Counted from the first letter of the stretch, positions 50,285-63,547 are shown. The stretch is 64,000 bases of DNA from Selaginella tamariscina (GCA_003024785.1 PUQB01000704.1:36001-100000); one strand, 5' to 3'. The notes: generated by a model from the letters alone, not told the origin. Made by a program: numbers and translations.

Positions 50285-52001
50285 GACGCACACCTCTGTT
50301 GAGTGAAATCTGCAGCAGGAAAAAGTAAGTCACATTATATGTTTTTTGCTACTATATCTTGTTATAGAACTATTATACAAAAATAATACATTATACCCAT
50401 GATTTGTATTCTTCATAAGTATCTTTTATGGTTTTGTGTGTGTGTGTTTGGGTTTTTAAAGGTGATATAAACAGTGAGTGTTGTTTTATAATCACCTTAT
50501 CCCTATTCAGGATCTGTACGACTGTTTCATATATGTGTATAGAATAGTAACATGTAGACGTATATATACTACTGCCATATAACGATACTTCTCGTACTGA
50601 TTCATTGGAACGTCACATATGGGTAAATGTAAAACACAAACACGCATGTGTGTGTGTGTGTGTGTTCTCCATTGTGCTATGTCGTGTTAGTAGGGTGGTT
50701 TACAATATACTATTTATACCACGATTATATTCTTATTATACATACATAAACACTTAACATAAATATGTACAAGCTTAGTGGTGAACTTGTACATAGTTAT
50801 TGTAGATACTGTATAGTGATTAAGGTAAAGTAAATTAGGTTAATGCAAAGGAATTTATCTAAACGTTTAGTGCAGTATTTCAAATGTAAATTTAAATTTG
50901 AACATGAGAATTTCACTATTAATTTTAAAATTAAACAGAATAATTAATTAAATTTAATTCGACTATTAATAATGTATATTTAATATTTAATATAATATTT
51001 TAAATTAAATTATACAATATATAATTTAAAAATAAAAAATATATTCCCTTTATAAATTTGATTACGTGTCTATCTCACACACACCTAGGGCTTAGGGGCT
51101 TGGTTTAGGGTGATTTAGGGGTTAAGCACTTTAATGGATAAGAGGGGATCATACAAAGTGTGCTGTCCTGCTCTCTTATCACAAGATATGCAAGGAGGCA
51201 CAAAAAGCACTCACAAATGCCAACTGGCTGCCTGACCGACCTATCTTGCACGTCTATTGGGTGTCAAAAGAATCCCACAAGGTACCTCATCCTTCCCCTA
51301 CACACCTACACTTAGCCCTCCACTCACTACATCCATGTGCATGCATTACTATATACATATATTTCTATATATATTTTCACACACACACACACATATATAA
51401 GTTTCTCAAGTTGCACTGGAGTTATGCAGTTCAGAATGAGTAGTCCAAAGCTGTACTTGGTAGGAGATATATACAGAACACCGCAATCCCTATAGGGTCA
51501 TAATCTTGGCTTGTTCCTTGTGTTATGTCCTCTCATGCTTACGTAAAACAGCAATAAGTTTAACAGAGGGATTAACGATAATTAAGTGCTGGCCCTTTGT
51601 TTGGTTTTGGTTGGTAGCTCTCGTAGTGGGGACTTCATTTTCCATGCTTTTTCCTTGTGATAAAATCGACTTTTCTCATCTTTACATCTATGTGAAAATG
51701 ATATCCAACTAAATATATATTGCAGACTACTGCAGCAGTTTCCACCCAAAGCAGAGACATTAGCTGCAGGGAGGGAGAGAGAAACGCAAGACAGGTACAT
51801 AATTATTTATAATATTCCCTGGTGTTTTAATTCACTCCAGAGTGTCCAGAGAAGATTTGTTATATTTTCATTTTCAACCCCTTTCAAAGTCACACAAAGA
51901 CTTTAGTCCACCACTACTCATACCAGTTTTTTGCAGTATATTGCAGGCTTTCCTTTTCCTTGAATATGTATTAACAGCCTTCTGTTCTGTTCTGTGTAGA
52001 G
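50285..52001. other. Intergenic region with probable 5' leader of the next gene
   Basis: 3' UTR of the TGD2-like gene, AT-rich DNA to about 51050, then GC-richer DNA. GACAG|GTACAT at about 51793 and TGTGTAG at about 51998 look like donor and acceptor of an intron in the 5' leader of the gene at 52002. Confidence 0.45.
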
Positions 52002-52408
52002 ATGGGGAGAGCATCAAACCTACTGCTGCGGGATTACACTCAGATGCCGTATATCAAGCTGGATCAGATCGACGAGGAGGACACCGAGCAGGAGAGGTTC
52101 AGTTCGTATATGGAATCTGATGAGCTACGGGAAGAAGGAGGCTCCTCCTCCCCGGTTGCTACCGGGGGGAGGGCCAAGAGGGCGTTCCGGATGAGGAAGA
52201 GAGGAGGAGATGGAGGAGGTGCATGAGGCTCAGGATATGCCGGGTAAGATTCATGAGGTGGGTGTCCCCATTTCTCCTACTGAAGAGGATCAAGAGGGCA
52301 TACATGCATGCTCTAGTAAGTCTGTCGTCCAACAAGGACGCCCAGTGCGGGCTCGTCATGATGGGGAGCCCCTGGAGCCTCCCCGTCATCGTCCCGTTCC
52401 GGGGGTAG
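52002..52408 (+). CDS. Small protein with arginine-rich segment, family not recognised
   Basis: Begins MGRASNLLLRDYTQMPYIKL in one frame; acidic stretch (DQIDEEDTEQE) follows. Past a run of six G (52164-52169) the protein-like frame changes and continues GVPDEEERRRWRRCMRLRIC, an arginine-rich block and RIKRAYMHALVSLSSNKD, to TAG at 52406-52408; about 134 residues in all. The RRRWRR...RAY..ALVSLSS pattern recalls small uncharacterised plant proteins, but I cannot name the family. Coding part has one exon; a leader intron seems to end at about 51998. Confidence 0.5.
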
Positions 52409-53360
52409 ATGTTCATTGAGGGTAAGAGTAAGTAGCAATAGATCTATGGATCCAGTACCTGATTGTCCCTGTCAACTGCCAACAAACAAGATGCTTCAAT
52501 TACAATGGAACAGGGAATGACATTAATGAATTCAAAAGCACAGTGTTTGGGTTCCTTTTGCAATTCTGACACTGTTGAATAGTCTCTATTAAACTCCAGG
52601 CAGACCATGTTACTTTAGTTTGACTATGTACTTAAGTTTTGCATATGTAGAGGTAGAAATCTAGTAGAAAGTGTCAGATGATCATGCAAATGGGACACAC
52701 TCAAAGGAAGGCCTGCATACGGTGACAGTGCCTAAAAAGAAAATAGTGCACTGTATTCCAATTTCCAACACGGAAAACAAGAATAAGAAAAAACAATACG
52801 TACAATTGTCTAGGTGACACGAGATCGCAACACGTGTTTGAATCTCAGCTGCGCTGCACAGCCAGTATGTGATCTGCTCCAGCGCCCTTGTTAGCATCTC
52901 TATTGAGGCCGCTGCTATTCGCATTAGCTCCAGCACCATTCCCCAGTTCGCCATTCTACAGATAGTGATGTCAAGGAAGAACATATCCACATTCAAATCC
53001 TTATCATTCTACGTTCGAATCGCGTCACCAACCCTAAACAGAGGAAACCTAAACCAGGGGATTCCGGATCGGAATACGCCCGTCGATATTCCGGATCAGA
53101 ATAAGCTAGCAAGTCAAACTGTACAGGGTTCTTCTTCAACCCTAGAGCTGCTATGTGCATTTGCAGATGAACACAAGATTCGGTAAGAAGAAAGTTGAGT
53201 TTTTTCTAGCGCGATGGATTCTTCATGCGTGAACACAATCTGGTAAGCAAAAGAGTGTATTTTTGCAGTCAAATTGCTGCAGGCGCCCTGTTATTGGTAC
53301 AAAACGGGGTTTTGATGTTCTTAGATTGATGCAGATGCTTCTTTGTGAGGTGTTCGCATA
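52409..53360. other. Intergenic region and FAM91 leader
   Basis: Contains the 3' UTR of the small gene and GC-moderate DNA leading to FAM91. The ORF 52869-53186 has no recognisable features and may be leader. Confidence 0.45.
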
Positions 53361-53493
53361 ATGAATCGCCTGGCAACAAATGTGGAGGAGCAGCTCATTG
53401 TCAAAGCGATCCATGAGGAAGTTACTTGGGAAAATCTTCCCAAACGTCTCAAATTGTTTCTCTCTTCCAAAGAAGACTGGCATAAGAAGTAAG

Positions 53494-53527
<34 letters not shown>

Positions 53528-55170
53528 ATACGGATATATACAGATAGTATAAGTGAATTTCTGTTAGATTATGGAGCAGTACACATGGAACATATCCGTG
53601 TGTATCTATATGTCTTCTGCGTACTGCATATGTATTGATATATATGTGTGTGTATCTCATAGCTGACATGAAGACAAGTGACTAAAAAGTCACGGAGACC
53701 TACATATATACATATATGGCCGACATAAAACCTGCCAAGAAGAAGACACACATTCATATATACATGCAAACGTTCAAAATCCTGCAGGATCAAGGACTAC
53801 TGCATCAAGAAGCGACTGAAGTGGAGTGAATCCTATGCACGAACAGCGTGCAAAGAGAGCGAGTACTATGAGGACCTGATGCGCTATCTACGTAAGAATC
53901 TTGCGGTGTGGAATCCAACCTATAGTTTCATATTTAAGTTTTAAATTCTTTTCTGTGTTATTATTTTATTTCTGTGTTTGTCTTTTTGGTTGCAGTTGTT
54001 TCCATACCATCTGTCTGAGTACGTATGTCGTATAATGAGATTCTCCCCATTTCAATACTATTGCGATATGCTGTACGAAGTAATGAAAAACGGTAACTTA
54101 TTATCATATACATAAACAATGTGTACATAACTAAGATGAGAATTATACAATCTAATTGATGTTTTGATTTTCAACAGAGAAGCCATACGATAGTATTCCA
54201 AATTTCACTGCAGCAGACGCTTTGAGATTGACTGGAATAGGAAGAAACGAGTTCATTGATATCATGAATAAGAGTCGAGGAAAGGTATATATCAGTTCAC
54301 ACGTGTGTGTGTGATGAGAGAGAAAGGGAGTGATATATACGTTATAAAATAAGATAAGTAACAGATGCATAGGCATATATAAGTTTTAACGTGGTTTCGC
54401 TTTTCAGAAGTTCATGTGGAAGATGAACAAGTCCATTATAAAGGATATCCTGCCAACTGTGCCGGTGGAATTTACCATAGAACCGTGGTGGACTGTTTGT
54501 GTCGTAAACCTCTCCTTGGAAGAGTACCGGGTATGTCATACAGACACGCACGCACGCACATACTTTCATTAGTTGCTAATTGTTCTGTTTTACCTTCTTA
54601 CCTTTCTGTAGAAACTTTCCAAGGATGAGCTGATGGTGGTAGACAAAATATGCAAAGATGAGATAAACCTTTACGGGGAGTTTGACCCAAATGTTGTACG
54701 TGGCTTACATCGTAGAGGTCTTGTCTACTTCGACGTACCTGTATTTCCAGACGATCGTTTCCAAGGTAACGTATTAACGGCACATACAATGTTGTATGCC
54801 GTTGTGCATATAAATACGGAAAGATGCGCCACTATTTCTATGTGTATGAGCATATACAGATACACAGAGTACAACTCTATATGTACATGACTAATTTGAT
54901 TAGTTTATTTTCTGAATATGTTTTTACTCATGAATGATTTAATAGTGTCAAACTTGGCGGGATTTGTCTCCAACCGCGAGCAGTCTTATGAGGATCCTAT
55001 TGAAGAGTAAGCATTAATTATATTCATAATTAGTGAATATACTTGAAACAAAGTGTCTAAAGTACGCTTATTTCTAATATTTAGTTGTTACCGTTAGTAG
55101 CGTCGCTGTGCAACAGTTTGTTAACTTTGTACACACACACGCAACTGTAATGGCTTAATTGTGTAAGTTA

Positions 55171-55209
<39 letters not shown>

Positions 55210-55977
55210 TTTTGATATGTATATGGTAGTATATATATATAGAGACACTGCCTGTGTTTACCAGCTTAATGAAGTAATTAGTTTCTGTACTATTCATTGC
55301 GCATATTGTTACACTAGGCTATGCTGATATATGGCATGCTTTAACAGGATTTTGTATGCGGTTTTTGTTGCATCGAGTGAGAATGTAACTATTTCAGAGC
55401 TAGCAGCAACACTACAGGTTGATCTACAAGAGTTAGAAGGAGCAGCCTCTTTCGCTTGTCGACTTGGTTGGGCCAACAAGTTTCTGGATCCTGTGGCTTT
55501 GCTTACCAATGATGCAACTCAACCCGGTTCCCCCTCTAGCGAAACCGACGAGCTCTCTCTACTCAGTCCAGGAGCTCAGAGTCCTCTTCATGAAAACGGT
55601 AGCGTTTTGAACGCATGCTGTGCATATATATGCACATGTATGTTAATGGGAGATGATATACTTTCATTTTATCATGCATACGCCGTTCGTGTTTTTGTTC
55701 GTGAGGTCTATGGTTCTATGAACACACGTATATGTAATATTAATATGGAAAAGTAATAGTGTTAAATTCCAACATCAGATGAGCAGCTCAAATCTAAGTC
55801 GAATATCCGAGTCGCCTTTCTGGTTGATGCCAATATGACCTCATACCTCATGATGGGATCATTCTCACCAGGTAAGTTAATACAATAGTTGTTTATAGTT
55901 CATAATGTGATGTATATTATAGTATGTATAATAAGAATGTATACATACTGTTGTGTGTGTGTGTGTCTGTGTGTATG

Positions 55978-56010
<33 letters not shown>

Positions 56011-59000
56011 ATCATGTATTTGTATGTTACAGGGTTGAAGAATCACGCTGTGACTCTGTATGAAGCCGGCAAGCTGGTGGACAGTAGCATTGCGGAATTC
56101 TGCAACGACCTAAAATCACTAGAGAGTACTAAACTGGAAGGAGAACTTCAACAGTTTGTTAACCACGCTCTCAGTCTTCGGTATGCATTGGAGTGCCTCC
56201 GATCTGGTGGTACAGCTACCAAGTTTGATGAACCAGACACCACAGACTACTACGAGGAATCCGAGTAAGTCTTTGACACAACACAATATATATAAATATA
56301 GAGTATGCATCGGGGAATCTATAAAGCAGCCTACACTTTATTAGAATACATACTATATGTATGCATCAGTAAGAAGTTATTCTACAAACGACGTTATATG
56401 TATTGAAAACTTACAAAATTCACAATACAGATAAGACTATTTGTGTCTCTATATCTCTGTTGTGTGATAGCTATAGTGAGATTATAACTGTTCATAATTT
56501 TCGTGTTACCTCTGCATATTAAATGGAGAGCTCTAACTCTATTGCTAATCAGCTCTTAATTAAGTTTCCTAAAAATTATTATCGGTTTAGTATATCGCTG
56601 AATGTGTATGTGTGTGGAATTGCGCTGTACGTGTGTGTATGCGTGCGTGCGTGTGCGTGCGTGTGTGTGAGAGAGAGAACCATCATCATTCAGATTTTGT
56701 CATGGCGCAGGTCACACAGGCTTAGCACAGATAGCACAGGAATCCCAACAAAGGCCCGTAGCAGAAAGCTTCCCTCGAGGTACCGTGTCGATGTTCTTCG
56801 TTGTGAAAGCTTAGCTAGCCTCACTTCAAGCACGCTGCAACGTCTTTCCAGGTTGCTGTGCGTGCGTGTGTGCGACGCACATGAATGTACATAAGAAGTT
56901 TGGCACATACAATATAAATGTATATACATGACTGTACGATTGATTCTTTCTTATTTCCAGCGGATTATACGTTCGTAGTTTCAATGGTACCACTTGCTTC
57001 TCCACCACTGGTAAGTTCCGCCAGTGTACACTTTGGCCCTCCTTCACATGCTGCTGTTACTCCCTGGATGAAGCTTCTGCTATACAGCGTCTTTGAGGCA
57101 GGACCCTTATCTATAGTCCTTATAAGAGGTTTGTATTCTCGTTGTGTGTGTGTTGGGTGCGAGTCTATGTATGTAGATATAATATACGTTAGTCAGCATC
57201 TTATGGAAACACCCAGTTATACACACCTATATAGAGACAATTGCATGTGGAAATATGTGAACATTTTATATATACGAATTTATAACCTATAAATAATACG
57301 TTGGACAGCAATCGATCCGTCCATACATACTACTCAACTTATTGTATGAAATTGTCATCATTCGGCTACCTTTGAAAGCAGTCGAGATACATGAATATAT
57401 AATTAAGCACTTATATGTGATAAATGAGTATTCTGATATGATACATGTTGCCTTAAATTATAATCGATCAGTGCATAGTCGATATTACAATAAGTAATAA
57501 GCATAGTCTTGAATATCTATGGAGCTTAAAATTATCATATCTTAACCTAGTCCAACTTGCATATACAGCGTATATCATGCACACATAAAGAGCATCTTCT
57601 TAAACTAAAGATTTCACCTTATATTCTCATTATTTATGCTTACACACACTTTCAGCTGCATCAGAAATGTCTTCTGTTATACTCTGTTATCCAATCGAAG
57701 CTAGTGTTGTTTATGATTTCTCTTTATTCATTCGATAGGTTTACGATTACGACTACTTCCACCACCTTTAGCGGGTTGCAGTAAGGCTTTAGTTTGGACA
57801 TGGGACGGTACAGGTTACAGTGGTATTGGTGGACGGTATGAAGGCACAGTGATACCCGGGTCAGTGCTTCTACATGGACTGAACTCGATTCTCAGATATT
57901 CTGCGGTTCTAGTGCAACCTTTCCCCAGCGAGGCTGAATTTCTTCAGGTCTCTGTCTCTGTCTCTCTCACACACACACCCACACATCACTTTAAGCTTTA
58001 AATGAACAAGGTAGTAGTGACTCCTCTTGTTGAAACAGTATGTGTGTTTGTGTATACACATAGTGTAACCATATGTAGACGTGCAGGAGGAAATTGTTGA
58101 CGTGCCTCTGCCACTTAATGAAGACAGTTTGAAGACACACCTTACAGGGTCTAGCGAGGAATCAATACAATCTTATATGAAGTCCGTACAGGAGCTTTAC
58201 TTGAAGACGGTTGGGTATGTTCGTTTCCTACGGATGAAGAAGTCCGAGGAAGAGACATCGGACTGGGTTCCCCAGACCGTGGACTTTGGAATACCTTTAT
58301 CTAACACCGAGCTTTGCAAGGTAATAATGCTAAAGAATGCATCATCTTTATATTATATATGTATATACAAACAACTATATACATTATATAAGACATGTTA
58401 TCCTGTTTACATATATGGCAATTCAAAACTACATAGAAGTATCAATGTGTACTGCACGTGTTCTATAGTATGTTAACAGATAGTAACGCAACAACATATC
58501 TTTTACAAAATATAATAATCTACAGTGAAATATTTATTTAGTACTAATTAAATCGATTGAAGTCTGTGTGTGAAGGTGCAGTGGCTTGTGAGCTTTTTCA
58601 TAGTCAATCGCTACCAAAGCTTCAGGAGGCAATGCAACAATTGAAGAAAACACTGCATGAGTTCATTGCTGAGTATCAAGCTAATGGACCTGTCGCAAAG
58701 CTTGCTTACACTGGAGAAAAGACAGAAGTCGGTAATACAGGTATTATATACACAGAAAATATGGGCACATAATACACATCCATGTGCGCGTGTGTATGTC
58801 TATGTTTATGGGGAGAGAGAGAGAGAGAACGCCGTATTGTGTACAGGTGTTCCACGGCTTACGACGAATCTGAGCATGCGTTGGAACCCATTTGTGGAGC
58901 CGGAGGAAAGTTCCCCTGGTAAGCATCGGAGGAGACGTTCTGGAATGATGAGCTTTGACGGGGACATGTTGAGGTACACGCTTGTGTATGTGTACACGCA

Positions 59001-59171
59001 TACAGACACATATGCAGTAACATATGCACACGTTTGGTTTTGTATGAGACAGATTTACATACATATACACATTATTCCAATTTGAACTTACTGTTCTCCT
59101 GTCTCTGATTTGTTTTCAGGGCATTCTCCCTTACTCCCGTCTATCAAGCACGACAGCCAGGTACGGTGGCA

Positions 59172-59206
<35 letters not shown>

Positions 59207-59497
59207 CGTATGAAATGCATAACTTGTTAGGTGTTTTAATATTTGTATATAGATCATATATATGTTGTGAGGCTCATAAAGTACCATGATAGGATTGATA
59301 TGAATTTATTTTGTTTTAGAATCGGCGGAGCTGTGGATGACATGGATGCCGGAGAGGTTCCATTGCCAGGTGTCAACCTGGTATTTGATGGAGTGGAACT
59401 TTTGCCTATGGACATTGCGCCATGTCTTCAAGGAAGGCTTGCTCCTGCACTGGTGGCTCAAGCAGCTGTTGCCGCTGCAAAACTTGTGAACAAGTAA
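53361..59497 (+). CDS. FAM91 family protein (FAM91A1 orthologue)
   Basis: Eighteen exons: 53361-53488, 53788-53905, 53996-54092, 54178-54284, 54408-54530, 54612-54765, 54946-55006, 55348-55598, 55779-55871, 56033-56264, 56711-56851, 56960-57128, 57739-57947, 58087-58320, 58563-58740, 58847-58973, 59120-59160 and 59320-59497. Starts MNRLATNVEEQLIVKAI. Conserved blocks: TWENLPKRLK, FPYHLSEYVCRIMR, PYDSIPNFTAADALRLTGIG, FDVPVFPDDRF, SNREQSYEDPIEE, FACRLGWANKF, RYRVDVLRCESLASLT, LLPPPLAGCSKALVWTWDG, AEYQANGPVAKL and, at the end, VPLPGVNLVFDGVEL. In animals FAM91A1 works with TBC1D23 and WDR11 in capturing endosome-derived vesicles at the trans-Golgi; the plant role is inferred. Breaks: at the start of exon 12 (56960, one base too many) and in exon 18 (59331-59336, one short). 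Confidence 0.93.
55174..55208. repeat. (AC)n microsatellite in FAM91 intron 7
   Basis: About 17 AC units; another (TG)n tract lies in intron 9 near 55988-56011. Confidence 0.9.
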
Positions 59498-60685
59498 GTC
59501 TCCCTTCCATTCGTTTTTTTGAGATTTCTTTAACATTTTCCCGATTTATTGATCGGAACATTGCTTAAAATATTATTTATTACACAAGTGATAAATTGTT
59601 ACGTTACCTGGTAAGTATACACATTAGCTGCATCTCTGTGTGTGTGTTCATAGAAAAGCACTATTTTTCAGACACATACACATACACACACTTACACTCG
59701 TATGGTTTACATCAATTCTAAACAGCATTTTAATATCAAACGTTTCTTATTATCAAGTTATGGATGAATATCAGCATTCAGGCAGATGTATATCATATCA
59801 TAATCGATACAAGTAACATCATGCGTATTTTATATATGGTATGTATATACAACGGAATATCACTCAATTTGTTTTGCATTTTTTGTATATTTACGAACAG
59901 ATCATGCATGCAATATATGAATACACATACCTAGCATATTGTTTCTTCAATATTTTTGTTTAATTTTGTTTTATAATTTTATAAATTTAATTTTTATTTA
60001 TTTTATGTACAAAACACATTCTAACTGCAATTAGACTGGACACTGCTACAGATACACCATTAACATGTGTGTGGTGTTAAGATTATACCTTTTACTTGTA
60101 TATATAAACTTTGATATATTGGACTATTCTATAAATAATAATAGAATATCTTAATTATAGGATTAATTTTCGTATATACTTTAATTACTAGGGTAACTTA
60201 CGTATGTATTTACCGTAGTTACTTTACATTAATTAAATTATAATAAATATAATTTATTCATATAGAATAAGTAATCGAATTATATTTTGTATACGAATGT
60301 GAAAAATATAAGATAAAAAGTTCTAAGGAATGTAAAAATTATAAGAAATGAATTCAAGTTAAAAAGTTAATTCTTATTTTTTATTTTTTTTATTTAATTT
60401 ATTTTTTTCTCTTTTTAAATCTTATTACTGAACGTGTTTATTTATTTATACACATTATGAATCATAACAAAATCCTAATAATATATATATATAGATAGAT
60501 AGATAGATATAGATATATATAGATATTCTCATATCAGCTGAGTCAAGATCTCAGCAGTTTAAATAATTTACATTTCGATGTCCGTATACACACACCAATT
60601 TGCTACACAGGTGTGCGTGCGTGCGTGTGTGTGATAAGGACATCTTATAGGTATATACGGATTATCTTACTTACAGTGGAACACA
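59498..60685. other. AT-rich intergenic region
   Basis: No gene. A (GATA)n-like run lies near 60490-60525. TTACAG just before 60677 may be the acceptor of a leader intron of the oxidoreductase gene. Confidence 0.5.
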
Positions 60686-61809
60686 ATGGATGAGAGTGCA
60701 AAGCCTGCAATCAAGCTTGGAATACTGGGATGTGCAGGCATTGCCAAGAAGGTTTCTCGAGCAGCGCTCCTTGCTGGCCCAGGCGTCGTCGAACTGTACG
60801 CAATTGGCAGCAGATCACTGCAAAAAGCTCGAGATTTCGCAAAGGAAAACAGCTTCCCCGACACTGCAAAGATATACGATTCCTACCAGGCAGTGCTTGA
60901 TGATGAGCGTGTTGATGCTGTGTATATCCCTCTCCCCACTAGTTTGCATCTTGAGTGGGTTCCCAAGGTGTGTCGTGTGCGTGTGTCTGTGTAGAAAGAT
61001 ATTACAGGATAAGATTTGATGTGTATAGGCCGCTGCTAAAGGCAAGCACATTCTGTGTGAGAAGCCCCTCTCTCTGACTGTGGAGGATCTGGATTTCATG
61101 CTTGATGCTTGCCAGAAGAACGGTGTGCAGTTCATGGATGGGACATGTGGATGCATCACCCAGAACCAAACTCATGCAGAATGAGCTGCAGGATCTTGGC
61201 GATATCAAAGAGGTGCGTGCGTGTGCGTGCGTGTAAGAGAGAGATCACCAGTAGTATATCACAAATCTACTGTAATAGACAGACTGCAATATTATACTTC
61301 GATGATGTATCACAAATGTACTGTAACTGCAGTATATGTCAATGTCTTCCTTTGTATTTGATATATTAATATTATTCAAAGAGGTGTGTCTGTGTGTGTG
61401 AGAGAGAGATACACCAGTAGTACATCACAAATGTACCGTAATAGACAGACTGCAGTATATTTCAATGTTGCTTTCTATTTAATATATTGTTATTATTAAT
61501 ATTATTATCAAAGAGGTGTGTGTGTGTGTGTGTGTGTGTGAGTGAGTGAGAGAGAGAGAGAGAGATCACCAGTAGTATATCACAAATGTACTGTAATAGA
61601 CAGACTGCAGTATATATCAATGTCTTGCTTTGTATTTGATATATTGTTATTATTAATTTATTATCAAAGAGGTGTGTGTGTGTGTGTGAGGGAGAGAGAG
61701 AAGAGATCACCAGTAGTACATCACAAATGTACTGTAATAGACAGACTGCAGTATAAGTCAATGTCTTCCTTTGTATTTGATATTATATTGTTAATATTAT
61801 TTCAAAGAG

Positions 61810-61866
<57 letters not shown>

Positions 61867-62798
61867 TCACACCAGTAGTACAGCACCTGATTTGTGTTTT
61901 TTTCTTTTTTCAATAATTTGCAGATACGATCTGTATTCAGTTTTTCCCGCAGAGATCCTTTTCCCATCTTTTCTTAAGGAAAACATTCGTGTCCAGGCGG
62001 GTCTGGACGCTCTTGGTGCACTTGGGGACTTAGGATGGTAATCTTAATTAAATATTTTATTTTAAACATTTAAACTATTATTATAATTATATATATTTTA
62101 ATGATTAATAATATATATTAATATAGGTACTGTATAAGAGGGATACTGTTTGCGGCAAACTTTGAGATGCCAAAACTTGTGATGGCACTCCCAAACGCGA
62201 CAATAAACGAAAACGGTGTGATAACAGCGTGCAGCGCGAGACTTGTGTGGGACGATGGGAAACTTGCCACGTTTACATGCTCTTTCCACGCCTTCATGAC
62301 TATGCAGCTCACCGTTCAGGTACATTTTTAATTAAATTTAAAAAGCAATAAATATTTTAAACAATAATTATAGATTTGATTAAATATATAGTTTAATATA
62401 AATCTTAATATATAGATTTGATTTTATATATACTTTCTCAATATATAATTATTATTAAAAAAACTTATGATATTTAACAGGGAACGAAGCAAATGCTTGA
62501 GTGTGACGACTTTGTGGTCCCTTATAACGACAAGCATACAAGCTACAAGCTTCTATCGGACGGTAGATTTGGAGAGATGGACTTATACTGGGAAGTGCAG
62601 TCCAGGAATATTCAGGTGGATAATAATATTCCTCAGGAATCTTTAATGATTAAGGAGTTTACAAGGATTGTTGGAGAGATTAAGTATGGGAATGGTAAAC
62701 CGGAACACAAGTGGGTTGATATTGCTAAGAAAACTCAGACTGTTGTTTGTGCTGTGAGAGACTCTATTGCGGCTGCTTATTCTGCCATCTCCCTCTGA
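60686..62798 (+). CDS. Gfo/Idh/MocA-family oxidoreductase (At4g09670 type)
   Basis: Exons 60686-60967, 61029-61212, 61924-62037, 62127-62319 and 62481-62798. Residues 10-17 (LGILGCAG) are the glycine-rich NAD(P) loop of the Rossmann fold; ERVDAVYIPLPTSLH and GKHILCEKPLS carry the conserved EKP lysine. Then VQFMDGT with MWMHHP and RTKLMQ in shifted frames, IRVQAGLDALGALGDLGW|YCIR, and GTKQMLECDDFVVPY near the C-terminus. About 363 residues, as in the Arabidopsis At4g09670/At1g34200 group (dihydrodiol-dehydrogenase-like, substrate unknown). Breaks: two in exon 2 (61142-61145 and the C-run 61158-61161) and one extra T in 61941-61945. Intron 2 holds tandem repeats, and the 3' end is duplicated downstream. 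Confidence 0.9.
61205..61875 (+). repeat. Five tandem units carrying copies of the intron-2 splice donor
   Basis: Units of about 125-165 bp begin TCAAAGAGGTG(TG)n(AG)n, continue ATCACCAGTAGTA, ATCACAAATGTACTGTAATA, GACAGACTGCAGTATA, and end with TTGATATATTGTTATTATT. The first copy starts in the exon itself: ATCAAAGAG|GTGCGTG is the true donor at 61212/61213. Copies start near 61205, 61377, 61509, 61664 and 61801. Confidence 0.92.
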
Positions 62799-63440
62799 AC
62801 TTTGACATATTTTAATAAATACACATGTATGTGTATACTGTTAGCGTGCGTGCGTGCGTGCGTGTGTGTGTGTGTGTGAAACCTCTTACAAGTGTATAAC
62901 GTGTAGAAAATGCACTCTCAATAATGTAATATTCATATATATATAAATATAGATTATAGCATTTTTATTCATCATTTAATTTGATGATCAATTACCATTT
63001 AAAAATGTATTAATAAAAAATCTAATCAAATAGTTAATGATGATATCTTAAACTAGATATATTAAAATCATGGTTATACAAAAAAGATAGTTGTATAGTG
63101 CTTATAATAAATTAATAAAAATTTATGATATTTAATAAGCTGCCATCTCCCTCTGAACTTTGACAAATTTTAATAAATTATATACGGTCAGCGTGCGTGC
63201 GTGCGTGCGTGCGTGTGTGTGTGTGAGTATAATGTGTATGGATTCATAAAAAGTTGGAAGAGAGCCGTATGACATGAGCACCTACAATATTCATATATAT
63301 AAAGTATGTATTATAACAGTTTTATTCATACAGAGGTCATAATTAAAAAAAAATTCAATCAAATAGTTAATGATGATATCTTAAACTAATTATATTAAAA
63401 TCATGGTTATACAAAACAAGATAGTTATATATATATGTGT
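62783..63440 (+). repeat. Direct duplication of the gene 3' end
   Basis: GCTGCCATCTCCCTCTGAAC, which holds the last codons and the stop of the oxidoreductase, recurs at about 63140. The following DNA is also shared: TTTAATAAAT, GTGCGTGCGTGCGTGCGTG, ATATTCATATATATAAA, and AATCAAATAGTTAATGATGA through CATGGTTATACAAAA. Unit about 355 bp. Confidence 0.9.
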
Positions 63441-63502
63441 GTGTGTGGTGTGTGTGTCTTATTCTAAGAATGACTCCCCCATAAACATACAGGGCTTACA
63501 TT

Positions 63503-63507
63503 GCACA

Positions 63508-63545
<38 letters not shown>
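63503..63545. repeat. (AC)n microsatellite
   Basis: About 20 AC units with one CC interruption. Confidence 0.9.

Positions 63546-63547
<2 letters not shown>

Noticed and set aside
7027..61945. Programmed ribosomal frameshifting as explanation of the frame breaks
   Set aside because: The sites share no slippery heptamer or common context, occur in unrelated genes and go in both directions.
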